DNA of 5,410 bases, from contig CADBLV010000334.1 of assembly GCA_902795555.1 (NCBI GenBank), forward strand, positions 1-5,410. The letters are read 5' to 3'. This DNA comes from an uncultured Eubacteriales bacterium. GTDB taxonomy: Bacteria > Bacillota_A > Clostridia > Christensenellales > Aristaeellaceae. The notes under the pieces are model-generated. The model was not told the origin of the DNA. It saw only the letters and a program-made list of their open reading frames with translations, and ran no database searches. How positions within the stretch are numbered: the first letter of the stretch is position 1; each line of letters opens with the position of its first letter. A program made the position numbers and the translations under genes. Below are positions 1-4,966 of this stretch, one piece after another.

Positions 1-891
1 ATCTTCTTCCAGCGCTTTCCAGCTGACCGGCTGGGTGAGGAATCGGACGTGAAGGCCGCAGGACGGAAGCTTATCCTCCCGCGCGATTTTCTTCAGCACC
101 CGGACCAGCGGCAGAGCCAGCACCTGCCACGTGTCCGCTCCCTCCGATGCCGACGCCGGCAGGGACAGGATCCACAGGGCATCCGCTCCCTTTGTTGCTT
201 CTCCGTCCAGACGCCTCAGCAGGCTTCGGCTGTCCAGCGCTTCCAGAAAACCGCGCAGCTCCTGCCGCGCATTTTCGAAACGACCCGCCGCGGGGCGCAT
301 GACCCCCAGGAGCGAAAGAAAAACGGTTCCTTCGTCAAAAAACCCCCGCAGAAAGCGCATACAGGAAAGGGCTGCCCCGGCTTCAAAGGCATCGGAGGGA
401 TCGAAGAGCAGCACGACGCGCGCGGGGGCAGAGGCGGAGGCATCGGCGCGGATTCCCTCAAGCCATTCCCGGAAGGCGGCGGGGAAAGGGCCTCCTTCGG
501 CATTCAGCCGGGCGCTCACGGCCCAGGACACCGCGTCCCGATCCGTCTGGAAGGAAAGCGGGATCCCCTTTCCCCGAAGGGCGGACAAAAGCAGACTGTC
601 TGACTCAAAGCCGCTGTATTCCTTCAGGGAGGGCATCTCCAGCACGGCGGAGGAAAACGCGTATGAAGCGGAGAACACCTCCGCCGTCTCGGAAGAATCC
701 CCGGCGAAAAGCTCGCGGCAGCGGTTCAGATCGTCGACCAGACGACGGACCGGCAGCGATTCTTCCGTCCGGCGAAGGTGAAAAAGATCCAGTCCGGAGA
801 TCTTTCCGCCAAAGCCCGCGGCAACAGCACCCAGCAGCGGAGGCAGAAAAGCCCCCGACCCGTCGCCGATCACCAGCAGGTACGTTTTCAA
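1..891 (-). CDS. Large unrecognised protein, N-terminal part; possible degenerate tubulin-like/Rossmann protein
   Basis: An unbroken minus-strand frame of 297 codons runs from a TTG start to the window edge with no stop, so the C-terminus is missing. I chose TTG at 891-889 because AAAGGGGA (906-899) sits 7 bases upstream. An in-frame GTG at 909-907 lacks a ribosome binding site. The protein opens with a hydrophobic strand and a glycine-rich turn (YLLVIGDGSGAF, residues 4-15), as in a nucleotide-binding beta-alpha unit. Residues 158-198 form a second strand-loop-helix-strand unit (ARVVLLFDPSDAFEAGAALS, then VFLSLLGVM). A third strand lies near 238-245 (ALWILSLP). There is no signal peptide or convincing membrane helix. 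From memory, this order of strands and loops resembles large clostridial tubulin/FtsZ-like proteins of unknown role, but the usual GGTG-type loops are not intact. The coding frame is solid; the family is a weak inference and the function is unknown. Confidence 0.72.
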   Translation of the reverse strand, partial: MKTYLLVIGDGSGAFLPPLLGAVAAGFGGKISGLDLFHLRRTEESLPVRRLVDDLNRCRELFAGDSSETAEVFSASYAFSSAVLEMPSLKEYSGFESDSLLLSALRGKGIPLSFQTDRDAVSWAVSARLNAEGGPFPAAFREWLEGIRADASASAPARVVLLFDPSDAFEAGAALSCMRFLRGFFDEGTVFLSLLGVMRPAAGRFENARQELRGFLEALDSRSLLRRLDGEATKGADALWILSLPASASEGADTWQVLALPLVRVLKKIAREDKLPSCGLHVRFLTQPVSWKALEED

Positions 892-898
892 AAGCAAA

Positions 899-906
899 TC
901 CCCTTT
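899..906 (-). promoter_or_regulatory. Ribosome binding site of the left-edge gene
   Basis: AAAGGGGA on the minus strand lies 7 bases before the TTG codon at 891-889. This spacing decides the start in favour of TTG over the in-frame GTG at 909-907, which overlaps the site itself. No convincing -35/-10 pair is visible for this gene in the GC-rich sequence upstream. Confidence 0.6.
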
Positions 907-972
907 CACCGCGTTCAGCGTTTCGAGCGCGACATCATGCGTTGAACAGGGCGATGTCTCTCCGTTCGATTG

Positions 973-988
973 CGCGCCGGCAGGCGCG
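973..988. repeat. GC-only inverted repeat upstream of the small-gene promoter
   Basis: CGCGCC (973-978) and GGCGCG (983-988) are perfect complements separated by GGCA. The repeat ends 3 bases before the -35 box at 992. Neither side has a T run, so it does not look like an intrinsic terminator. It could be a chance product of GC-rich sequence or a protein-binding site; nothing here separates the two. Confidence 0.35.
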
Positions 989-991
989 GCG

Positions 992-1020
992 TTGAAGAAG
1001 ACGATTCCCTGTGCTATAAT
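992..1020 (+). promoter_or_regulatory. Extended -10 promoter for the small membrane-protein gene
   Basis: TTGAAG (992-997) and a perfect TATAAT (1015-1020) are separated by 17 bases. TGC directly before the -10 box makes it an extended -10. Transcription should start near 1027, giving a leader of about 20 bases before the ATG at 1047. This is a close match to a housekeeping sigma-A promoter and implies strong basal expression. Confidence 0.82.
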
Positions 1021-1046
1021 ACAAAAGACAAGGAGGAGAAGGAACC

Positions 1047-1295
1047 ATGCGAAAAATCATGCTTGCGGGATGCATCGGATGGATCGCCGGACTGGCGATG
1101 ACCCTGATCGGAATGAACCTGAACAGCCCTTCCGGCCAATGGATCAGCATCACCGGCAACATCCTGTTCTTTATCGGGCTGGCGCTGGTGGGCGCGGCGT
1201 GGATGATGAACCGGAAGAAAGCGGAACAGGAAGACGCGATCCAAAACGCGGAAACGAACAAAACCGGTCAGGAAAAAAGCGGCGAGCCTGAATGA
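1047..1295 (+). CDS. Small two-helix membrane protein, unknown function
   Basis: This encodes an 82-residue protein I do not recognise. Two hydrophobic segments, about residues 4-23 (IMLAGCIGWIAGLAMTLIGM) and 34-54 (SITGNILFFIGLALVGAAWMM), are joined by a short polar turn with NSPSGQW. A hydrophilic tail from residue 55 begins basic (NRKK) and becomes rich in E, Q, N and K. By the positive-inside rule the tail and N-terminus are probably cytoplasmic, giving a hairpin topology. The ATG is preceded by AGGAGG at 1031-1036 (10 bases) and AAGGA at 1039-1043. The gene stands alone, divergent from the left-edge gene and convergent with galE. A dedicated near-consensus promoter and strong ribosome binding site argue that this is a real gene. 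Its last seven codons overlap the galE operon's likely terminator. Confidence 0.8.
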   Translation: MRKIMLAGCIGWIAGLAMTLIGMNLNSPSGQWISITGNILFFIGLALVGAAWMMNRKKAEQEDAIQNAETNKTGQEKSGEPE

Positions 1296-1314
1296 AGAAT
1301 GGCCACGCCGCTTT
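1273..1314 (-). terminator. Intrinsic terminator of the galE operon, overlapping the small gene's 3' end
   Basis: Read on the minus strand, AAAGCGGCG (1314-1306) pairs perfectly over 9 bp with CGCCGCTTT (1284-1276), and the T run covers six bases (1278-1273). The 21-base loop is long but can shorten through an inner GCC/GGC pairing (1286-1288 with 1301-1303). It starts 70 bases after the galE stop and lies partly within the last codons of the opposing small gene. On the plus strand the same stem is followed by only three Ts, so termination should favour the minus strand. Confidence 0.65.
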
Positions 1315-1316
1315 CA

Positions 1317-1368
1317 GGAACCGTACAGCTCCTTCCGCCGCGTGCTTCGGGCGGAGGTTCCCGGTTCC
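1317..1368. repeat. Nested inverted repeat in the convergent gap
   Basis: GGAACCG (1317-1323) pairs with CGGTTCC (1362-1368), and inside it TCCGCC (1334-1339) pairs with GGCGGA (1350-1355) around a 10-base loop. Either strand's RNA could fold into a two-tier structure. On the plus strand it is followed by a C run and TTTT (1372-1375), too weak and too far from the stem for a confident terminator. It fills most of the gap between the two convergent genes and may be an auxiliary 3'-end structure. Confidence 0.4.
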
Positions 1369-1383
1369 CCCTTTTCGCAAACC

Positions 1384-2397
1384 TCAGTGATATCCCTTTG
1401 GATTCTGACGCTGGAACCGATATGTGTCACGACACATATCCTCCAGCGTTTTTTCCGCTGTCCAACCCAGCAGTTCACGGGCTTTGGAAGGATCAGCATA
1501 GTTTTCGGCGATGTCGCCGGGGCGCCGGGGGGCGATGACATAGGGAATTTCCACCCCGTTGACCCGCTGGAAGGTGTTCACCAGATCCAGGACCGAATAT
1601 CCGTGACCGGTCCCCAGGTTGATGATTTCACAGCCATGCCTTCCGGCGGCAAAATCGCAGGCCTTCACATGGCCTTTGGCCAGATCCACCACATGGATGT
1701 AATCCCGCACCCCCGTGCCGTCCGGGGTGGGATAGTCATTTCCGAACACCGAGAGCCTCGCCAGCTCTCCCACCGCCACCTTGGCGACGAAAGGCATCAG
1801 ATTATTGGGAATGCCGGAAGGATCCTCACCGATCAGGCCGGATTCATGGGCGCCGATGGGATTGAAATACCGGAGCAGCACCACGCTCCAGTCCGGATCC
1901 GCCGTGCACTGTCCCTCCAGGATTTTCTCAATCATGAACTTGGTCCATCCGTAGGGATTTGTACAGCCGACGGAGGGCATATCCTCCCGATAGGGCACGG
2001 TGGGCTGATTGCCGTAGACCGTGGCGGAGGAGGAGAAAACAATCCGCTTGACTCCGTGCTTCTGCATGGTTTCGCAGAGGGTCAGGGTGGAATCCAGATT
2101 GTTCCGATAGTACCGGAGGGGCTGTGCCACGCTTTCCCCGACCGCTTTCAGGCCGGCGAAGTGAATCACGCAGTCGAAGCTGTTTTCGGAGAAAATCCGA
2201 TCCATGGCCGCGGCGTCCCGCACATCCGCTTCATAATGGGGAACCGGATGGCCGACGATCCGCTCAATCCGGCGAACCGCCTCTTCACAGCTGTTGATAT
2301 AATTGTCCACGATCACCGGATCGTGTCCGGCTTCGCACAGGGCCACGCAGGTGTGGGACCCGACGAATCCCGCGCCGCCTGTCAGCAAAATCTTCAT
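1384..2397 (-). CDS. galE: UDP-glucose 4-epimerase
   Basis: GalE interconverts UDP-glucose and UDP-galactose in the cytoplasm using tightly bound NAD. The 337-residue protein has the family's normal length and belongs to the extended short-chain dehydrogenase/reductase superfamily. Its N-terminal Rossmann motif is TGGAGFVGSHT (residues 6-16), with D31 and N32 ending the second strand. The catalytic set is S124 (in FSSSATVYG), Y149 and K153 (YGWTK), at the same numbers as in E. coli GalE. RYFNPIGAH (176-184), RDYIHVVDLA (231-240) and APRRPGDIAENYADPSKA (289-306) are typical GalE blocks. The position matching E. coli Y299 is N299, which may leave room for N-acetylated substrates. AGGAGG (2408-2403) lies 5 bases before the ATG. 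It is the last gene of the minus-strand operon, 61 bases after the nucleotidyltransferase stop. Its 3' end also encodes, on the other strand, the small gene's terminator. Confidence 0.97.
   Translation of the reverse strand: MKILLTGGAGFVGSHTCVALCEAGHDPVIVDNYINSCEEAVRRIERIVGHPVPHYEADVRDAAAMDRIFSENSFDCVIHFAGLKAVGESVAQPLRYYRNNLDSTLTLCETMQKHGVKRIVFSSSATVYGNQPTVPYREDMPSVGCTNPYGWTKFMIEKILEGQCTADPDWSVVLLRYFNPIGAHESGLIGEDPSGIPNNLMPFVAKVAVGELARLSVFGNDYPTPDGTGVRDYIHVVDLAKGHVKACDFAAGRHGCEIINLGTGHGYSVLDLVNTFQRVNGVEIPYVIAPRRPGDIAENYADPSKARELLGWTAEKTLEDMCRDTYRFQRQNPKGYH
1408..1454 (+). terminator. Intrinsic terminator of the small membrane-protein gene, inside galE
   Basis: On the plus strand an 8-bp outer stem (ACGCTGGA 1408-1415 with TCCAGCGT 1442-1449) stacks on a 10-bp inner palindrome (GATATGTGTC 1419-1428 with GACACATATC 1431-1440). 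They are separated by a 3-versus-1-base bulge. Opening the innermost pair leaves a CACG loop and 17 paired bases. Six Ts (1449-1454) follow at once, the classical intrinsic-terminator form. On the minus strand no T run follows, so galE transcription should pass. The element lies wholly in galE codons 315-330 and ends the convergent transcript from 1047. Confidence 0.75.
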
Positions 2398-2402
2398 GTC
2401 TG

Positions 2403-2421
2403 CCTCCTGCCCGGATCGGGC
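2403..2421 (-). promoter_or_regulatory. galE ribosome binding site with abutting hairpin
   Basis: On the minus strand a short hairpin, GCCCG-ATC-CGGGC (2421-2409), is followed directly by AGGAGG (2408-2403) and, 5 bases later, the galE ATG. The stem is only 5 bp and leaves the ribosome binding site free, so it could insulate translation initiation from the upstream message or simply be incidental. The rest of the 61-base gap shows no promoter. Confidence 0.5.
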
Positions 2422-2458
2422 TTTGTGTTGTGTTCACGGGTTTTGTCGCGTCGGACGA

Positions 2459-3364
2459 TTACAGCGCCGGGGGATAGCTGCCGTTATCGTGCAGCTTCTT
2501 CAGCTCGCCGGCCACGTATTCCTTGTCTTCCTTATAGGTGACTCCAAACCAGACGGCGTTCGTGGACAGCACTTCCACCTGCAGACCGTGGGCATGCATC
2601 TCATAATCCACCAGGGCGGGCAGGAGACATTCCTTCTTCAGGGGATCCTTGGTGTCGTCCTTCAGGAAATCCGCCAGATACTTCCGTCCCGCTTCGAAGA
2701 AGGAAGGCGTGAATCCCCACAGATTCATGGAAACCAGGGCTTCCGGATCGAGAATCACGCCGTCGGGATCTTCATAGATGTCCCGAATCGTTCCGTCCGG
2801 GAAGGGGAGGATGCTGTAGGTTTCTGTCACCTTCACCAGGTGCCCTTCCGCGTCGGTGGAGCAGATGCCCCGGGTGACATGCCCGTTTTTCGAGATCGTG
2901 TTCTTTAAATAATAGGCCACCATGGAGGCTTTGTTGTCCTGACCGCGCATCCTGTCCAGCGACGCTTTCATGGCCATGAAGGCATCCTTGCCGTAATAAT
3001 CGTCGGCGTTGATCACGGCAAAGGGCTCGTGAATCTTCGAGGCGGCGCAGACGACGGCATGCACCGTGCCATAGGGCTTTTTCCGCTCGGCCGGGGGAAC
3101 GAAACCATCCGGCAGCGTGTCGTATTCCTGGAAGGCATACTCCACTTCCACCTTTTTGGCGATTTTGTTTCCGATCATCTCCCGGAATGTGTCGGCCATG
3201 CTTTCACGAATCACAAAGACGACCTTGTTGAAACCGGCTTCCACGGCATCATGGATGGAATATTCCATCAGGATTTCTCCGTTGGGGCCGATGCGGTCGA
3301 TCTGCTTGTTTCCGCCGTAGCGGGATCCCAGGCCCGCGGCCATAATCAGCAGGGTAGTTTTCAT
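2459..3364 (-). CDS. Sugar-phosphate nucleotidyltransferase (NDP-sugar pyrophosphorylase family)
   Basis: This 301-residue cytoplasmic enzyme belongs to the NTP_transferase family, which joins a sugar 1-phosphate to an NTP to give an NDP-sugar and pyrophosphate. The N-terminal nucleotide-binding motif is MAAGLGSRYGGNKQ (residues 8-21), with R15 and K20 as the expected phosphate-contacting residues. GPNGEILMEYSI (26-37) and the KPYGT block (96-100) contribute to base and sugar binding. NADDYYG (119-125) carries the metal-binding aspartates, and MNLWGF (213-218) is the usual late block. Length is normal and no C-terminal acyltransferase repeats are present. Context with galE suggests UTP:glucose-1-phosphate uridylyltransferase activity, but this branch differs from classical GalU and the base and sugar cannot be read from sequence. 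The ATG at 3364 overlaps the upstream TGA as ATGA, indicating translational coupling; AGAGGAG (3382-3376) lies 11 bases upstream, inside the preceding gene. Confidence 0.93.
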   Translation of the reverse strand: MKTTLLIMAAGLGSRYGGNKQIDRIGPNGEILMEYSIHDAVEAGFNKVVFVIRESMADTFREMIGNKIAKKVEVEYAFQEYDTLPDGFVPPAERKKPYGTVHAVVCAASKIHEPFAVINADDYYGKDAFMAMKASLDRMRGQDNKASMVAYYLKNTISKNGHVTRGICSTDAEGHLVKVTETYSILPFPDGTIRDIYEDPDGVILDPEALVSMNLWGFTPSFFEAGRKYLADFLKDDTKDPLKKECLLPALVDYEMHAHGLQVEVLSTNAVWFGVTYKEDKEYVAGELKKLHDNGSYPPAL

Positions 3365-4785
3365 AAGCGTTTTTTCTCCTCTTCTTTATGATTTATTTTT
3401 CGATCCGGAGCCGTGATAAAGCCCTGGGTTGAATCAGCTTTGGTAAAAATGGTGAAGGTCCGGAGCAGAAGCTTAATGTCCAGCCAGAGGGAAAAGCTTT
3501 CGATGTACATCATGTCCAGCATCAGCTTGTCCTCGGCGGAGGTGTTGTACCGTCCTTCGATCTGGGCATACCCTGTAAGCCCGGCCTTCATCTTCTCCCT
3601 GTAAACAAAAGCCGGCAGCTCGATTTTGTAGCGCAGCACATTGGCCATCATCTCCGGGCGTGGCCCCACCAGAGACATGTCCCCGATCAGAATATTGAAA
3701 AACTGGGGGACCTCATCCAGCCGGAACCGGCGGAGAAAGGCGCCGATCTTCGTGATCCGGGGATCATCCACCGTGCTGGACCGCTGGGTGTCCGGCACAT
3801 CCGCCTGCTGCGTCATGGTGCGGAATTTTCGGATGGTAAAGATTCTGCCGTCCGCCGTGAGCCGGGACTGGCGGAAAATCACCGCTCCGCCGTCTTCCGC
3901 CCGGATCAGGATGGCGATCAGGACGATGAAGGGGGAGAGAAGCAGCAGGGCCAGCAGGGAAATAACCACATCCCCCATCCGCTTCACCAGCCGCTGCCCC
4001 GAGGTGATTTTATTGTATTCCATGGCCAGGAAGGCCGCATCGTCAACGATGGCCGGGTTGGCGTTGCAGAGCATGATGTCCTGCAGCTGCGCCTTGCACA
4101 TGACGTCCTTCCGGTCGTCATAGCACATTTTCAGCAGGGCAAACTTTGCCCCTTCCGGCAGCTGACCCAGAAAAACCACGTCCGCTTTCTCAATGTGACT
4201 TTCCAGATCGGGCACATTGTACAGCACCACATCGTCTACCCGCCACTGCAGCTGATAACGCCCGATTTTTTCCCGCAGGGCTTTTTCCTGATGAGGGGAG
4301 CCCAGAATCACCAGGCAGCTGCGGGGCGGATTCATGCTGAAATACAGCTGATTGCCCACGCGGACAAAAATGATAATCAGCAGGCACTGGATGAACATGC
4401 ACAGCAGCAGATAAAGCGCGTCGGGCCCGAAGAGGGTCAGATGATCATTGTAATGATCGTTCACGTTCATGATCTGGAGCTGCAGAAACGTGACCAGATC
4501 GGTGATCACCGTGCCGGCGATCATGGCGGAAATCACCGGCTTTGGCTTCCGCCGGCCCACATCGTATCCCCCGTAAACCGCGTGCATGGCCACGGACATG
4601 GCGCAGAAGGTGAGCAATGTCGTCGCCAGGGTCCGGTTGATCACCCGGAGAAAGATGTTGTTGATGGACAGACAGAAGAAAAAGGACAGGCCCAGAAGCA
4701 GATAAAGAAGGAGGGACAGCAGACCGATTACCAAATCCGACTTTGCCTGTTTTCCAGACCTGGCACGGGACGCCATCGGAACCAC
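3361..4785 (-). CDS. Polyprenyl-phosphate sugar-1-phosphate transferase (initiating glycosyltransferase)
   Basis: This membrane enzyme starts a glycan by moving a sugar 1-phosphate from a UDP-sugar to undecaprenyl phosphate. The 474 residues match the long WbaP-like polyprenol-phosphate hexose-1-phosphate transferases. About four N-terminal membrane helices (roughly 18-40, 48-70, 83-106, 121-145) precede a cytoplasmic Rossmann-like domain (about 155-245). A membrane-inserted helix (about 271-294) and the catalytic bacterial sugar transferase domain follow. That domain shows RKFRTM (319-324), RLDEVPQ with the catalytic D357-E358 pair, GDMSLVGPRPE (368-378) and AGLTGYAQIEGR (401-412). The tail is highly charged (HKEEEKKRL). 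I chose GTG at 4785 because GGAGG (4796-4792) lies 6 bases upstream; ATG at 4776 is a possible alternative behind GGGGTGG. It is the first operon gene and overlaps the next by ATGA. The sugar is unknown; glucose, galactose or an N-acetyl sugar fit the neighbours. Confidence 0.95.
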   Translation of the reverse strand: MVPMASRARSGKQAKSDLVIGLLSLLLYLLLGLSFFFCLSINNIFLRVINRTLATTLLTFCAMSVAMHAVYGGYDVGRRKPKPVISAMIAGTVITDLVTFLQLQIMNVNDHYNDHLTLFGPDALYLLLCMFIQCLLIIIFVRVGNQLYFSMNPPRSCLVILGSPHQEKALREKIGRYQLQWRVDDVVLYNVPDLESHIEKADVVFLGQLPEGAKFALLKMCYDDRKDVMCKAQLQDIMLCNANPAIVDDAAFLAMEYNKITSGQRLVKRMGDVVISLLALLLLSPFIVLIAILIRAEDGGAVIFRQSRLTADGRIFTIRKFRTMTQQADVPDTQRSSTVDDPRITKIGAFLRRFRLDEVPQFFNILIGDMSLVGPRPEMMANVLRYKIELPAFVYREKMKAGLTGYAQIEGRYNTSAEDKLMLDMMYIESFSLWLDIKLLLRTFTIFTKADSTQGFITAPDRKINHKEEEKKRL

Positions 4786-4808
4786 CCCAATCCTCCATAA
4801 TTATGCTT

Positions 4809-4838
4809 ATGATACCATACCTGAAAGAACCCTGTCAA
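4809..4838 (-). promoter_or_regulatory. Promoter of the sugar transferase-nucleotidyltransferase-galE operon
   Basis: On the minus strand a perfect TTGACA (4838-4833) and TATCAT (4814-4809) are 18 bases apart, and TGG before the -10 box gives an extended -10. Transcription should begin near 4802, leaving a leader of only about 17 bases that contains the GGAGG of the first gene. Such a short leader leaves no room for a riboswitch or attenuator, so any control is likely at initiation. Confidence 0.78.
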
Positions 4839-4862
4839 TCTCGCCGATTCCAAAACATCCCA

Positions 4863-4891
4863 TTGAACGAAACGGTTTTTTGTGGTATAAA
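4863..4891 (+). promoter_or_regulatory. Promoter of the sugar kinase gene
   Basis: TTGAAC (4863-4868) and TATAAA (4886-4891) are 17 bases apart, with TGG forming an extended -10. The start should lie near 4898, giving a leader of about 69 bases. The -35 box is 24 bases from the -35 box of the divergent operon promoter, so one bound regulator could affect both. The symmetric AAAC-G-GTTT (4870-4878) sits in the spacer and is a candidate operator core of the LacI-family kind, though short. Confidence 0.75.
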
Positions 4892-4950
4892 CAATACAGA
4901 AACCATTTCCCGGTTATGCGGGATCATGAAAGCGGAAAACGCAAACTGAC

Positions 4951-4957
4951 AAGGAGG
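4951..4957 (+). promoter_or_regulatory. Ribosome binding site of the sugar kinase
   Basis: AAGGAGG lies 9 bases before the ATG at 4967 and fixes that start. A seven-codon reading frame (4926-4949) ends just before it. Confidence 0.8.
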
Positions 4958-4966
4958 GAAAACCCT

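Noticed and set aside
49..781. Two overlapping plus-strand frames of 184 and 216 codons
   Set aside because: Their products are low-complexity, rich in R, S, P and G, as expected from the complement of GC-rich coding DNA. The minus-strand frame has better composition and a placed ribosome binding site.
973..988. The GC-only hairpin as a terminator for the gene on either side
   Set aside because: No T run follows on either strand, and it lies upstream of the starts of both flanking genes, not downstream of any.
935..1261. A 108-codon minus-strand frame opposite the small gene
   Set aside because: The plus-strand gene has a near-consensus promoter, AGGAGG and a plausible two-helix product; the opposite frame has none of these.
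992..1291. An alternative plus-strand frame of 99 codons overlapping the small gene
   Set aside because: Its start falls within the -35 box of the promoter, upstream of the expected transcription start, and the product is a low-complexity Arg-rich chain.
1342..2541. A 399-codon plus-strand open frame
   Set aside because: It lies antisense to galE, which has every catalytic motif of its family. The plus-strand product has no recognisable motif and no ribosome binding site.
4195..4800. A 201-codon plus-strand frame rich in His and Gln
   Set aside because: It is the complement of the sugar transferase membrane helices and has no start signal; it is a shadow frame.
4869..4884. A possible catabolite-response (cre) element in the kinase promoter
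   Set aside because: The sequence around GAAACGGTTTT does not match the TGWAANCGNTNWCA consensus at its ends, so I kept only the weaker statement of a short symmetric element.
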